A program made the position numbers and the translations under genes. Positions 19,211 through 28,506 of a stretch of 53,141 nt of DNA are shown piece after piece (within the stretch, counting starts at the first letter, position 1; each line of letters begins with the position of its first letter). Where the stretch lies: assembly GCF_000590885.1 (NCBI RefSeq), contig NZ_JFHN01000021.1, positions 1-53,141 on the forward strand, given 5' to 3'. Under the pieces are notes generated by a model. It was given only the letters and a program-made list of their open reading frames with translations, was not told the DNA's origin and made no database searches. Origin of the DNA: Erwinia mallotivora (lineage in GTDB: Bacteria; Pseudomonadota; Gammaproteobacteria; Enterobacterales; Enterobacteriaceae).

Positions 19211-19255
19211 TACCGTTCTCCTCCACAGGATGGTGGCCCGCATGCGGGCCGGGGG

Positions 19256-19621
19256 TCAAAGCTGACGAAAGCGACTGCGCACGTTAAAGGTTTCCGAGGT
19301 GACATAACGCTCCATTTCGCGCAGGCTGCGTTCTCCGCTCTGTAAATCTGTCTCCAGCTGCTCCAGCAGCTGATGTGTATCGGCTGCGCTGTCATGCTGC
19401 CGGGCAAATTCATCCGGTTGTTCATCCAGCACAAACGCCAGCACGCCATAGGCGATAAGCGTGAACATAAACAGGCCAAAAAACAGTGACAACACCACTA
19501 TCACCCGAACCAGCCTGACAGGGATATCGAGGTAGTCGGCAATGCCCGCGCAGACGCCTTTCAGTTTGCCCTGCGCCGGAATACGGTACAGTTTTTTACC
19601 TTTAAAACTCACGCCTTTCAT
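19256..19621 (-). CDS. pspC: Phage shock protein C
   Basis: PspC-domain inner-membrane protein, 121 aa. The typical KLYRIPAQGKLKGVCAGIADYLDIPVRLVR region, cited here only by its ends, is followed by one transmembrane segment (about 42-66) and a cytoplasmic or periplasmic tail with a coiled-coil-like C-terminus. With PspB it senses envelope stress and recruits PspA away from PspF. Overlaps pspB by ATGA. Confidence 0.93.
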   Translation of the reverse strand: MKGVSFKGKKLYRIPAQGKLKGVCAGIADYLDIPVRLVRVIVVLSLFFGLFMFTLIAYGVLAFVLDEQPDEFARQHDSAADTHQLLEQLETDLQSGERSLREMERYVTSETFNVRSRFRQL

Positions 19622-19848
19622 TGCTGCCTCCAGTCCGGATGTTCCGCATCAAGGATCTCCTCCAGCGCCTGGATCCGTTGCCGCATTCTGCCTGCATCCG
19701 CCGTCAGTTGTTGTAAACGTTGTCGTTCACTGGTTGATAAATCATCACTTCCCCCGTTCTGACGGTTGCTGTAATGCAGCCATAACCAGACGGGTGCCAC
19801 AAACAGCACGAATATGGTCAGGGGAATGGCCAGAAATAATGCGCTCAT
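19618..19848 (-). CDS. pspB: Phage shock protein B
   Basis: 76-aa bitopic membrane protein. An N-terminal transmembrane helix (about 3-24) is followed by a cytoplasmic coiled coil rich in Gln, Arg and Glu. Acts with PspC as positive regulator of the psp response. Four-base overlap with pspC. Confidence 0.92.
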   Translation of the reverse strand: MSALFLAIPLTIFVLFVAPVWLWLHYSNRQNGGSDDLSTSERQRLQQLTADAGRMRQRIQALEEILDAEHPDWRQQ

Positions 19849-19904
19849 TGACTCTCCTTGAAATCAGCATTGATGAAGGCATCTGCCGGATGCCTGAAGT
19901 TGCA

Positions 19905-20570
19905 TTACTCGCTGCGGTTGATTCTGGCTTTCAATGCTGCCAGCTGTTCACCGATTTCATCATCGGCCTGCAATTCAGCAAACTGCTGATCCAACGTTTT
20001 CTGTTTACCAAAACGCTGGCTTTCTGCTTCCGCTTCCATATGGTCAATGCGGCGTTCAAAGGATTCAAACCGGGCCATCGCCTGATCAATTTTTCCGCTG
20101 TCCAGCTGACGCCGTATATCACGAGAGGAGGAAGCCGCCTGATGGCGCAGCGTCAGCGCCTGCTGCCGCGCACGGGTTTCGCTGAGCTTTTTCTCCAGCT
20201 CAACAATTTCGCCTTTCATTCGGCTCAGCGTCTCTTCCACCTGCTCCACTTCAGCCGTCAGCGAGGTGGTCAGTTCGGTCAGTTTCTGTTTTTCAATCAG
20301 CGCGGCACGGGCCAGATCGTCTTTATCCCGACGCAGTGCCAGCTCGGCTTTCTCCTGCCATTCCGCCTGCTGAGTTTCCGCCTGGCTGATGCGACGCAAC
20401 AGCTGTTTTTTTTCGGCCAGCGCACGCGCTGAAGTGGAGCGAACTTCCACCAGCGTGTCTTCCATTTCCTGAATCATCAGGCGAACCAGTTTTTGCGGGT
20501 CTTCGGCCTTTTCCAGTAGCGAGTTGATATTGGCGTTCACAATGTCGGCAAAACGAGAAAAAATACCCAT
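19905..20570 (-). CDS. pspA: Phage shock protein A
   Basis: 221-aa coiled-coil protein of the PspA/IM30 (ESCRT-III-related) family. It binds the inner membrane to limit proton leakage and inhibits the enhancer-binding protein PspF when idle. Starts [19 protein letters not shown] at ATG 20570; the GTG two codons upstream is less likely. Long helical Glu/Gln/Arg-rich regions throughout. First gene of the pspABCD-ycjXF run under a sigma-54 promoter. Confidence 0.95.
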   Translation of the reverse strand: MGIFSRFADIVNANINSLLEKAEDPQKLVRLMIQEMEDTLVEVRSTSARALAEKKQLLRRISQAETQQAEWQEKAELALRRDKDDLARAALIEKQKLTELTTSLTAEVEQVEETLSRMKGEIVELEKKLSETRARQQALTLRHQAASSSRDIRRQLDSGKIDQAMARFESFERRIDHMEAEAESQRFGKQKTLDQQFAELQADDEIGEQLAALKARINRSE

Positions 20571-20623
20571 AATCACAATCCTCTTTAGTCTTTTCTGATT
20601 GCGCGATGCGCTGACGGGATATA

Positions 20624-20639
20624 TTCAAATAGCGTGCCA
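20624..20639 (-). promoter_or_regulatory. Sigma-54 promoter of pspA
   Basis: Reading the minus strand, TGGCACGCTATTTGAA resembles the E. coli pspA sigma-54 promoter (TGGCACGC then six bases around TTG). The element lies 54 bp upstream of the pspA start. The remaining pspA-pspF spacer (20640-20733) should hold PspF enhancer sites and the pspF promoter. Confidence 0.75.
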
Positions 20640-20733
20640 GTTTTTATCTCACTGATTTTACTTGTTTATCCGGCTTTACATCGCCAGCGCGTCTGGTTAA
20701 TGTGGTCTGAATAACTAACTTATGGTGAATTTC

Positions 20734-21735
20734 ATGAGTGAATTTAATGACAGCCTGCTGGGTGAGTCGAATAACTTTCTGGAAGTACTGGAACAAGTTT
20801 CCCGCGTGGCGCTGCTGAATAAACCCGTGCTGGTGATCGGCGAACGAGGCACCGGCAAAGAGCTGATTGCCAGCCGTCTGCACTACCTCTCGGCGCGCTG
20901 GCAGGGACCGTTTATTTCCCTTAACTGTGCCGCGTTAAACGAGAGCCTGCTCGATTCGGAACTGTTCGGCCACGAAGCCGGGGCTTTTACCGGCGCACAA
21001 AAACGCCACCTCGGCCGCTTTGAACGCGCCGATGGCGGCACGCTGTTCCTTGATGAACTGGCGACGGCGCCGATGTTGGTACAGGAAAAACTGCTGCGGG
21101 TGATTGAGTATGGTCAGCTGGAGCGCGTCGGCGGCAGTCAGCCGTTACAGGTCAGCGTCAGGCTGGTCTGCGCAACCAATGATGATCTGCCTCTGCTGGC
21201 GCGTCAGGGGAAATTCCGCGCTGACCTGCTCGACAGACTGGCCTTTGACGTGGTGCAGCTGCCTCCCCTGCGTGAGCGGCGCAGTGATATCCTGCTGCTG
21301 GCAGAACATTTTGCGATTCAGATGTGTCGTGAGCTGGGTTTACCGCTGTTCCCCGGTTTTTCACGCACGGCACGCGACGTGCTGCTTGACTACAGCTGGC
21401 CCGGCAACGTGCGTGAGTTGAAAAACGTGGTGGAGCGGTCGGTTTATCGCCATAACGCGACGGATCAGGCACTGGATAACATCATCATCAACCCGTTTCT
21501 GCGTCCTCAGCCCGCGACTGAAAGTGATTCCCCGGGAGAATCGCACGGGCAACCCACTCTGCCCGTTGATTTGCGCCTCTGGCAGAATCAGCAGGAGAAA
21601 GCATTGCTGCAACAAAGTCTGCACCAGTCACGCTTTAATCAACGTCGTGCCGCCGAACTGCTGGGCCTGACTTACCATCAACTGCGCGCAATGATGAAAA
21701 AACACGAGATTGACGTTAAAACCAGCCCGCAGTAA
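20734..21735 (+). CDS. pspF: psp operon activator PspF
   Basis: Sigma-54 enhancer-binding protein, 333 aa, lacking a receiver domain as usual for PspF. Walker A GERGTGKELIAS, intact GAFTGA loop, Walker B GGTLFLDEL, and C-terminal Fis-type HTH (RRAAELLGLTYHQLRAMM). I start at ATG 20734 (MSEFNDSLLGES) because GGTGA lies 5 nt before it; an in-frame ATG four codons upstream has no binding site. Divergent from pspA, which it controls. Confidence 0.93.
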   Translation: MSEFNDSLLGESNNFLEVLEQVSRVALLNKPVLVIGERGTGKELIASRLHYLSARWQGPFISLNCAALNESLLDSELFGHEAGAFTGAQKRHLGRFERADGGTLFLDELATAPMLVQEKLLRVIEYGQLERVGGSQPLQVSVRLVCATNDDLPLLARQGKFRADLLDRLAFDVVQLPPLRERRSDILLLAEHFAIQMCRELGLPLFPGFSRTARDVLLDYSWPGNVRELKNVVERSVYRHNATDQALDNIIINPFLRPQPATESDSPGESHGQPTLPVDLRLWQNQQEKALLQQSLHQSRFNQRRAAELLGLTYHQLRAMMKKHEIDVKTSPQ

Positions 21736-21797
21736 TTCTGCCTGCTGAGGCTGTCAATCAGCACACGCGGGTCCGGTAAACATCGCCGCTATCAGGC

Positions 21798-21888
21798 AAA
21801 AAAAAGCCCGCGCAAGGCGGGCTGAAAAATACTGGAAGCAATGTGAGCAATGTCGTGCTCTTCTCCGGCAGAGCCACCGTTGAAGCGC
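21798..21888 (-). ncRNA. ryhB: RyhB small regulatory RNA
   Basis: Iron-starvation small RNA of about 91 nt. The minus strand carries the RyhB core (21828-21859): AGCACGACATTGCTCACA followed by TTGCTTCCAGTATT, identical over this block to E. coli RyhB as I remember it. A GC hairpin (AGCCCGC / GCGGGCT) and eight T's then form the terminator. The 5' part differs from E. coli. RyhB pairs with mRNAs of iron-using proteins through Hfq when Fur repression is lifted. Confidence 0.9.
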
Positions 21889-21894
21889 AGGTGA

Positions 21895-21924
21895 ATAGTA
21901 ATCATTCGCAATATCATTTGTAAA
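21895..21924 (-). promoter_or_regulatory. ryhB promoter with Fur-box-like overlap
   Basis: On the minus strand TTTACA (21919-21924) and TACTAT (21895-21900) are 18 bp apart and place the start near 21888. The spacer holds AATGATATTGCGAATGAT, with repeats of the Fur hexamer type, so Fur repression is expected. Confidence 0.65.
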
Positions 21925-22098
21925 GCAGTTTGTTGAGAATTTTTCTCATTACCATAAACTGACTGGGTGTATTGTCACCCTTTATCTCCGCCTGTCCCCT
22001 GCCGGGTGGCGGAAAATCCACCCGTTTTCCGGCAAATTTTGGGCAGCAGCAGAGAGTGCGGTACACTCTGAACATTGCCTGATTTCTCAGATAACTTA

Positions 22099-23730
22099 AT
22101 GCGTATATTTTTCTCTTCTCTGCTGCTGAGCCTCAGCCTGACCAGTGCCTCTGCTTTTTCAGCTGCGCCGGATGATATCCGCCAGAGCGGTTTTGTTTAC
22201 TGTGTCAGCGGCACGGTAACCACCTTCAATCCGCAGATGGCCAGTGGCGGACTGGTGGTCGATACCCTTGCCGCCCAGCTGTATGACCGGCTGCTGGATG
22301 TCGATCCCTACACTTATCGTTTGATTCCGGAGCTGGCAGAACGCTGGGAAGTGCTGGATGACGGCGCAACCTACCGTTTCCATCTGCGCCGCAACGTCAG
22401 TTTCCAGAAAACCAACTGGTTCAGCCCCACCCGCACGCTTGACGCGGATGATGTGGTGTTCAGCTTTCAACGCATTTTCGACAGGCGCTCCCCCTGGCAC
22501 AATGTCAACGGCGGTAACTATCCCTATTTTGACAGCCTGCAATTTGCCGATGCCGTGCAAAGCGTCAAGAAACGGGATAAATATACCGTCGATATCCGGC
22601 TTAACAGCCCGGATGCCTCCTTTCTGTGGCATATGGCCACCCACTATGCGCCCGTTCTTTCCGCTGAATATGCCAGCCAGTTGAGCAAAAGGGACCGGCA
22701 GGAACAGCTCGACAGGCAACCGGTGGGAACCGGCCCCTTTCAATTAAGCCAGTACCGTACCGGGCAGTATATCCGCCTGGCGCGCAATCCTCGCTACTGG
22801 AAAGGGGTACCACGCATGCAGCAGGTGGTGATTGATATGGGCGCAGGCGGAACCGGTCGTCTCTCCAAACTGCTTACCGGCGAATGTGACGTGCTGGCCT
22901 ATCCCGCCGCAAGTCAGATTTCGGTACTGCGTAACGATCCACGCCTTCGTCTGACGCTCCGTCCCGGAATGAATATTGCCTATCTGGCGTTTAATACCCG
23001 TAAGGCACCGCTCGACCAGCCGGCAGTGCGTCAGGCACTGTCACTGGCGGTCAATAATGAACGCCTGATGGCCTCAATTTATTACGGCACGGCAGAAACC
23101 GCCGCATCCATCCTGCCGCGCGCCTCATGGGCTTATGACGGTAACGCGAAAGTGACAGAATACAATCCACAAAAATCGCGTCAGCAGTTGCAGGCGCTGG
23201 GGGTAAAGGATCTGCATCTTACCCTGTGGGTGCCCTCCTCTTCGCAATCGTGGAATCCCAGCCCGCTGAAAACCGCTGAGCTGATCCAGGCCGATCTCGC
23301 CCAGGTTGGCGTCAGGGTGACCATCGTCCCCGTTGAAGGTCGTTTTCAGGAGGCGCGTCTGATGACCATGAACCATGACCTGACGCTGACCGGATGGACC
23401 ACCGACAGTAACGATCCGGACAGTTTTTTCCGCCCACTGTTGAGTTGCGCCGCCATTGGCTCACAGACCAACTTCGCTCACTGGTGCGATGCGGCTTTTG
23501 ATGAGACGCTCCACAAGGCCCTGCTCTCACAGCAGCTGGCCTCGCGTATTGACTATTACAATCAGGCACAAACGCTGTTGGCTCAGGCGCTACCGGTGCT
23601 GCCGCTGGCCTCATCGCTACGGCTCCAGGCCTATCGTTATGATATTCACGGGCTGGTGCTCAGTCCGTTTGGTAATGCGTCCTTCGCCGGTGTCTGGCGT
23701 GACAGAAACGGAGAGCAATCCTCATGGTAA
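22099..23730 (+). CDS. sapA: Sap peptide transport, periplasmic binding protein SapA
   Basis: Solute-binding protein family 5, 543 aa. Binds antimicrobial peptides (and in some species heme or putrescine) in the periplasm for import or sequestration. Signal peptide from ATG 22099 ([19 protein letters not shown]); the TTG start 24 bp upstream would break it. [21 protein letters not shown] block begins the mature domain. Overlaps sapB by 7 bp. First gene of sapABCDF. Confidence 0.93.
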   Translation: MRIFFSSLLLSLSLTSASAFSAAPDDIRQSGFVYCVSGTVTTFNPQMASGGLVVDTLAAQLYDRLLDVDPYTYRLIPELAERWEVLDDGATYRFHLRRNVSFQKTNWFSPTRTLDADDVVFSFQRIFDRRSPWHNVNGGNYPYFDSLQFADAVQSVKKRDKYTVDIRLNSPDASFLWHMATHYAPVLSAEYASQLSKRDRQEQLDRQPVGTGPFQLSQYRTGQYIRLARNPRYWKGVPRMQQVVIDMGAGGTGRLSKLLTGECDVLAYPAASQISVLRNDPRLRLTLRPGMNIAYLAFNTRKAPLDQPAVRQALSLAVNNERLMASIYYGTAETAASILPRASWAYDGNAKVTEYNPQKSRQQLQALGVKDLHLTLWVPSSSQSWNPSPLKTAELIQADLAQVGVRVTIVPVEGRFQEARLMTMNHDLTLTGWTTDSNDPDSFFRPLLSCAAIGSQTNFAHWCDAAFDETLHKALLSQQLASRIDYYNQAQTLLAQALPVLPLASSLRLQAYRYDIHGLVLSPFGNASFAGVWRDRNGEQSSW

Positions 23731-24689
23731 TTTATGCCCTGCGTCGTCTGGTACTCTGGCTGGTGACGCTGCTGATGTTAACGCTGGTGGGATTCAGCCT
23801 GTGCTATTACACGCCTCATGCGCCCTTGCAGGGTGCGTCGCTGAGTGATGCGCTGTTGTTTTGGTATAAAGGACTGTTTCAGCTCGATTTTGGTGTGTCG
23901 AGCATCAACGGTGACCCTGTTGTCTCCCAGCTGCGGGAGGTGTTTCCAGCCACCCTTGAGCTGTGCATCATGGCCTTCAGTCTGGCAATGCTTATTGGTA
24001 TTCCTTTAGGGATCACCGCAGGCGTGATGCACAACCGCCTGCCCGACCGTCTGATCAGCATTTTTGCCCTGTTGGGCTTCTCAATGCCGGTCTTCTGGCT
24101 GGCACTGCTGCTGACGCTGCTTTTTTCACTCAATCTTGGCTGGTTACCGGTTTCCGGCCGCTTTGATCTGCTTTATCCGGTAAAAAACATCAGCGGATTT
24201 TCACTGATTGACGCCTGGCTCAGTCATTCGCCGTGGCGGCATGAAATGATGATGAGCGCCCTGCGTCATCTGATCCTGCCGGTTATCACCCTGGCTCTCG
24301 CACCAACCACTGAAGTGGTCAGGCTGTTGCGCATCAGTACGCGGGAAGTCATGGAGCAGAACTACATCAAGGCGGCGGCAACCCGTGGGCTGTCCAGACC
24401 GGGGATCATTCGCCGTCATGTGCTGCACAATGCCCTGCCGCCGGTTATCCCCCGCCTGGGTTTGCAGTTTTCCACCATGCTGACGCTGGCCATGATTACC
24501 GAAGTGGTGTTCAGCTGGCCAGGACTGGGGCGCTGGCTGGTCGATGCCATACGTCAGCAGGATTATGCCGCGATTTCCGCAGGGGTGATGTTGGTTGGCG
24601 CAATGGTCATCAGTGTCAATGTGCTGGCGGATATTCTCGGGGCGATGACCAACCCACTTAAGCACAAGGAGTGGTATGCCCTGCGATGA
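23724..24689 (+). CDS. sapB: Sap peptide transport permease SapB
   Basis: Inner-membrane ABC permease of the DppB/OppB family, 321 aa, the E. coli length. About six membrane segments, and an EAA-type loop around [19 protein letters not shown]. The C-terminus [10 protein letters not shown] is intact. In E. coli the last codons of sapB contain the sapC start; here that overlap has been separated by about 1 kb of inserted DNA. Confidence 0.93.
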   Translation: MVIYALRRLVLWLVTLLMLTLVGFSLCYYTPHAPLQGASLSDALLFWYKGLFQLDFGVSSINGDPVVSQLREVFPATLELCIMAFSLAMLIGIPLGITAGVMHNRLPDRLISIFALLGFSMPVFWLALLLTLLFSLNLGWLPVSGRFDLLYPVKNISGFSLIDAWLSHSPWRHEMMMSALRHLILPVITLALAPTTEVVRLLRISTREVMEQNYIKAAATRGLSRPGIIRRHVLHNALPPVIPRLGLQFSTMLTLAMITEVVFSWPGLGRWLVDAIRQQDYAAISAGVMLVGAMVISVNVLADILGAMTNPLKHKEWYALR

Positions 24690-24714
24690 GGAAACAGAGT
24701 ACCGGCCCCATTAA

Positions 24715-24743
24715 TTGCTAAAACAGCGCGCCAGCGATACAAT
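24715..24743 (+). promoter_or_regulatory. Sigma-70 promoter inside the sapB-sapC insert
   Basis: TTGCTA (24715-24720), a 17-bp spacer, and TACAAT (24738-24743): a good sigma-70 promoter pointing at the inserted gene, giving a leader of about 40 nt ending in AAGGGGGAG. Confidence 0.6.
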
Positions 24744-24788
24744 CATCAGCAATTACGCGGTTATTTTAACAACAGTAAGGGGGAGCAT

Positions 24789-25418
24789 ATGCCAACAAAA
24801 TTGGTTAATGCGGCAAAGATTAACCAGGTTTTCGCTCATCTGAACGAAAGCGAGGATAATCGCGCCCTCTATTCTGCTCTCGCCCGGGGTAAAGACGTTA
24901 ACATTAAAGGCGTCACTTTATCGCCAGGCTACCGGATTGTGCGTGTTGACAGTCGTCTTTCCGGCCTGTTGAGCCAGAACCATTTTGAACTGGCGCTCAT
25001 CAACGATGTTTCTGAAGACATCGCTTACTACAACAGGGTCGTTATTCAACCTGATACGTTTCTCAACTGCCGTCCTGTCACTCAGGTACTGGTCTGGCGT
25101 ACCCAGAAGCCAAAACACCGAAAAGAACTTCACGATCTGGCAGGCATTATATTTCTGAGCTATTTGCTTGATCAGTATGATGTTATTGTTTCGGATATGA
25201 ACCAGACGCACGATGGCATGTCTTTCTGGCAGGCCCGTATGTATGACGCTCTGGCTTATGGCCTCAGAGTTTACGCGTACGATATGATCAGTTGCGACCT
25301 GCATGTAATGAGGTCAGATGATGACGTTGGCCGTTACGAACAGTGGCTGTGGGGAGATCCTCAGCAGCATCAAAACAGGCTTGCGATCATCTCGAAGCTG
25401 CCACTTCCTGCCAGTTAA
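24789..25418 (+). CDS. Unrecognised protein, 209 aa, inserted in the sap operon
   Basis: I do not recognise the family. Start is secure: AAGGGGGAG 4 nt before ATG, and its own promoter upstream. The product is soluble, mixed alpha/beta in character, with no signal peptide and no membrane helix. Notable stretches are IIFLSYLLDQYDVIVSDMNQ (about 120-139) and FWQARMYDALAYGLRVYAYD. The alternating hydrophobic strands and compact size recall small acyltransferase-like or phage-encoded accessory proteins, but no catalytic motif is evident. It sits in the sap transcription direction, so it may be cotranscribed with sapCDF. Confidence 0.8.
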   Translation: MPTKLVNAAKINQVFAHLNESEDNRALYSALARGKDVNIKGVTLSPGYRIVRVDSRLSGLLSQNHFELALINDVSEDIAYYNRVVIQPDTFLNCRPVTQVLVWRTQKPKHRKELHDLAGIIFLSYLLDQYDVIVSDMNQTHDGMSFWQARMYDALAYGLRVYAYDMISCDLHVMRSDDDVGRYEQWLWGDPQQHQNRLAIISKLPLPAS

Positions 25419-25701
25419 ACATTTCAGCACATCATCGTGATACCACTGCCCGGATAACCTGTCCCTTCAAGGTAAGCGACAGCCTGATTTACGGTTGACG
25501 CGACTGAGAAGATTTTTTTGAACAGATTCAGCCGGGCTGTGCCGGCAGGCCCGGATTTACCCCGGCCATGCAGGTAAATCAGTGCGGTACTCACGCAGAT
25601 ATGCTGAAGAATATTGCCGAGGGAATGCATCTTACATGACTGACAGTCTGCGGAATTTCAAATGAGCTCGAGCATTGCAAAACACAATCAAGTGAACACC
25701 T
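25419..25701. other. Gene-poor end of the sapB-sapC insert
   Basis: A minus-strand ORF of 68 codons (25424-25630, MHSLGNILQHICVSTALIYL...) has no ribosome binding site and no recognised relatives; it could be a relic. A GC-rich imperfect hairpin (around 25531-25554) may attenuate transcription into sapC. The sapC ATG has only a weak AAGTGA, consistent with loss of its former coupling to sapB. Confidence 0.35.
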
Positions 25702-26592
25702 ATGCCCTCTGTTGATATCTATGCCGAGAAACGGCTGCCCAGTCCTCTGCGCCATACCTGGCGGCTTTTTTATCGTGATACCACCGCGATGGTTGGCTTC
25801 TATGCTTTTATCGCCCTGTTGTTTATCTGCCTGTTTGGCCGGTTTCTGGCACCTTATGGACTGGACCAACAGTTTCTCGGTTACCAGTTACTCCCACCTT
25901 CATGGTCACGCTATGGCGATGTGTCATTCTTTTTAGGCACTGACGACCTCGGCCGCGACGTACTCAGTCGCCTGCTGAGCGGGGCCGCCTCGACCGTCGG
26001 TTCTGCCATCATCATAACCCTGCCGGCCGCGCTGTTCGCCGTGCTACTGGGCGTTCTCGCCGGGCTGACTCGTGGACTGCGCTCGGCGGTGATGAACCAT
26101 ATACTTGACACGCTGCTGTCAATCCCTTCGCTACTGCTGGCCATCATTGTGGTGGCCTTTCTGGGGCCGAAACTGGAACATGCCCTGCTGGCGGTCTTTC
26201 TGGCGATTACCCCGCGTCTGGTGCGTTCGGTTTACAGCGCCGTCCATGACGAACGGGAAAAAGATTACGTGGTTGCCGCCCGCCTCGATGGTGCCAGTAA
26301 CCTGAATATTCTGCGACATGCCATTTTCCCCAATATTCTGGCTTCGCTGGTCAGCGAGTTCACCCGCGCCTTATCGATCGCCATCCTGGATATTGCCGCG
26401 CTGGGTTTTCTCGATCTCGGCGCGCAGCTCCCCTCACCGGAATGGGGTGCCATGCTGGGTGACGCGCTGGAGCTGATTTATGTCGCCCCCTGGACCGTGA
26501 TGTTGCCAGGGGCAGCCATTATGGTAAGCGTACTGATTGTCAACCTGTTGGGTGACGGCGTACGCCGGGCCATTGTTGCGGGAGTGGAATAA
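25702..26592 (+). CDS. sapC: Sap peptide transport permease SapC
   Basis: DppC/OppC-type permease, 296 aa, the same length as in E. coli. Conserved block [18 protein letters not shown] and the signature [19 protein letters not shown] loop around [14 protein letters not shown]. The N-terminus ([11 protein letters not shown]) differs from the usual MPYDSVYSEKR exactly in the part next to the insertion point. Confidence 0.92.
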   Translation: MPSVDIYAEKRLPSPLRHTWRLFYRDTTAMVGFYAFIALLFICLFGRFLAPYGLDQQFLGYQLLPPSWSRYGDVSFFLGTDDLGRDVLSRLLSGAASTVGSAIIITLPAALFAVLLGVLAGLTRGLRSAVMNHILDTLLSIPSLLLAIIVVAFLGPKLEHALLAVFLAITPRLVRSVYSAVHDEREKDYVVAARLDGASNLNILRHAIFPNILASLVSEFTRALSIAILDIAALGFLDLGAQLPSPEWGAMLGDALELIYVAPWTVMLPGAAIMVSVLIVNLLGDGVRRAIVAGVE

Positions 26593-27585
26593 ATGCCGCT
26601 GCTTGATATTCGTAATCTGACCATTGAATTCATGACCGCTGAAGGCCCGGTGAAAGCCGTTGACCGGGTGAGTATGACGCTGACCGAAGGGGAAATTCGT
26701 GGGCTGGTCGGCGAGTCAGGTTCGGGTAAAAGTCTGATAGCGAAAGCCATCTGTGGCGTGACCAAAGACAACTGGCGCGTCACCGCTGACCGGATGCGTT
26801 TTGACGATACCGACCTGCTGCGCCTCTCCCCGCGCGAGCGGCGTAAGCTGGTCGGGCATAATGTGTCGATGATTTTTCAGGAGCCGCAATCCTGTCTGGA
26901 TCCATCTGAAAACATTGGCCGTCAGCTGATGCAGGCCATCCCCGGCTGGACCTGGAAAGGCCGCTGGTATCAACGTTTTCGCTGGCGTCATCGTCGGGCC
27001 ATCGATCTGCTGCACCGCGTGGGCATTAAAGACCACAAAGACATTATGAGCAGTTTTCCCTATGAGTTGACCGAAGGCGAATGTCAGAAGGTGATGATTG
27101 CCATCGCGCTGGCCAACCAGCCGCGTCTGCTGATTGCAGACGAGCCGACTAACGCAATGGAACCCACCACTCAGGCACAGATTTTTCGGCTGTTGCGACG
27201 GCTGAATCAGAACAATAACACCACCATCTTGCTGATCAGCCACGATTTACAGATGCTCAGCCAGTGGTCGGATCGCATCAACGTCATGTACTGCGGACAA
27301 ACCGTCGAAACCGCAACCAGCGAAGATCTGATCGCCGCGCCGCATCATCCTTACACCCAGGCGCTGATTCGGGCGATGCCTGATTTTGGTCGTTCACTGC
27401 CCCATAAGAGCCGACTCAATACCTTACCCGGAGCGATCCCGTCGCTGGAACATCTGCCGACCGGCTGTCGGCTGGGACCACGCTGCCCCTATGCCCAGAA
27501 GACCTGCATTGCCCGACCACGACTGACCGGGGCGAAAACACATCTCTTTGCCTGCCATTTCCCGCTTAATATGGAGAGTCAGTGA
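26593..27585 (+). CDS. sapD: Sap transport ATP-binding protein SapD
   Basis: ABC ATPase of the oligopeptide type, 330 aa. Walker [14 protein letters not shown], signature LTEGECQKV, Walker [13 protein letters not shown], and a C-terminal Cys-containing oligopeptide/dipeptide-transporter tail ([11 protein letters not shown]). In E. coli SapD also supports Trk potassium uptake. Adjacent to the sapC stop, overlaps sapF by 4 bp. Confidence 0.94.
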   Translation: MPLLDIRNLTIEFMTAEGPVKAVDRVSMTLTEGEIRGLVGESGSGKSLIAKAICGVTKDNWRVTADRMRFDDTDLLRLSPRERRKLVGHNVSMIFQEPQSCLDPSENIGRQLMQAIPGWTWKGRWYQRFRWRHRRAIDLLHRVGIKDHKDIMSSFPYELTEGECQKVMIAIALANQPRLLIADEPTNAMEPTTQAQIFRLLRRLNQNNNTTILLISHDLQMLSQWSDRINVMYCGQTVETATSEDLIAAPHHPYTQALIRAMPDFGRSLPHKSRLNTLPGAIPSLEHLPTGCRLGPRCPYAQKTCIARPRLTGAKTHLFACHFPLNMESQ

Positions 27586-28397
27586 TGGTTGAAACCCTGC
27601 TGGAAGTGCGCAACCTCAGCAAAACGTGGCGTTATCGCACCGGCCTGTTCCGGCGGCAGCATGTGGAGGCGGTGAAAGAGGTGAGCTTTATGCTGCGCGA
27701 GCGGCAAACGCTGGCCATTATTGGTGAGAATGGCGCGGGTAAATCGACGCTGGCAAAAATGCTCAGTGGGGTGGTCGCCCCCAGCGGCGGCGAAATTGTT
27801 ATTGATGATCATCCGCTGGAATACGGTGACTATGGCTATCGCAGTCAGCATATCCGCATGATTTTTCAGGATCCCTCTACGGCGCTCAATCCCCGACAAC
27901 GCATCAGTCAGATCCTTGACTTTCCCCTGCGGCTGAATACGTCACTGACGCCGGAAGAGCGCGAAAAAAGGATTATCGCCACGCTACGTCAGGTCGGGTT
28001 ATTGCGCGATCACGCCGGCTATTATCCCCACATGCTGGCCCCCGGCCAGAAGCAGCGTATTGGGCTTGCCCGCGCGCTGATCCTGCAACCACGGGTGATT
28101 GTTGCCGATGAAGCCCTCGCCTCACTGGATATGTCGATGCGCTCACAGCTAATCAACCTGATGCTGGAGTTACAGGATAAACACGGCATCGCCTATATCT
28201 ACGTCACCCAACATCTGGGGATGATGAAGCACATCAGCGATCAGGTGCTGGTGATGCATCAGGGAGAAGTGGTCGAGCGTGGCAGCACGGCGGAGGTGCT
28301 TGCCAGCCCGTTACACGATTTAACCCGCAGGCTGATTAACAGCCATTTTGGCGAAGCCCTGACCGCAGACGCCTGGCGCAGGGATCACCCGCTTTGA
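27582..28397 (+). CDS. sapF: Sap transport ATP-binding protein SapF
   Basis: Second ABC ATPase of the Sap system, 271 aa. Walker [14 protein letters not shown], signature [15 protein letters not shown], Walker [14 protein letters not shown]-loop in YVTQHLGMM. Last gene of the operon. In E. coli fabI follows; here an accessory region begins. Confidence 0.94.
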   Translation: MMVETLLEVRNLSKTWRYRTGLFRRQHVEAVKEVSFMLRERQTLAIIGENGAGKSTLAKMLSGVVAPSGGEIVIDDHPLEYGDYGYRSQHIRMIFQDPSTALNPRQRISQILDFPLRLNTSLTPEEREKRIIATLRQVGLLRDHAGYYPHMLAPGQKQRIGLARALILQPRVIVADEALASLDMSMRSQLINLMLELQDKHGIAYIYVTQHLGMMKHISDQVLVMHQGEVVERGSTAEVLASPLHDLTRRLINSHFGEALTADAWRRDHPL

Positions 28398-28468
28398 GCT
28401 GAGCTCGGTTTTATGCCTTTCTGTTATTGGTTAGCACTGAACGTTATTTTGCTGACTACTGCGGCTGG

Positions 28469-28490
28469 GCGAGGATAGCGGCATCCTCGC
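28469..28490. repeat. Hairpin between sapF and the CMD-domain gene
   Basis: GCGAGGAT / ATCCTCGC arms (8 bp, 6-nt loop), without T tract, ending 5 bp before the AAGGA of the next gene. It may partly terminate sap transcription or shield that binding site. Confidence 0.4.
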
Positions 28491-28506
28491 AGATAAAGGA
28501 ATCGTC

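Larger units (their letters stand above)
24675..25708. mobile_element. Insertion splitting sapB from sapC, flanked by an 8-bp direct repeat
   Basis: TATGCCCT occurs at the end of sapB (24675-24682) and again across the sapC start (25701-25708); between them lie about 1,018 bp found in no sap operon I know. Both sap proteins keep normal ends, so the insert duplicated the overlap. I see no transposase and no terminal inverted repeats. It carries one clear gene (24789-25418) and about 280 bp with no convincing gene. Class of element unknown. Confidence 0.55.

Noticed and set aside
21805..21823. Hairpin read as a plus-strand terminator of pspF
   Set aside because: The T tract is on the minus strand, and the hairpin is the end of ryhB.
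25424..25630. 68-codon minus-strand ORF in the sapB-sapC insert
   Set aside because: No ribosome binding site and no recognised similarity; recorded only as a possible relic.
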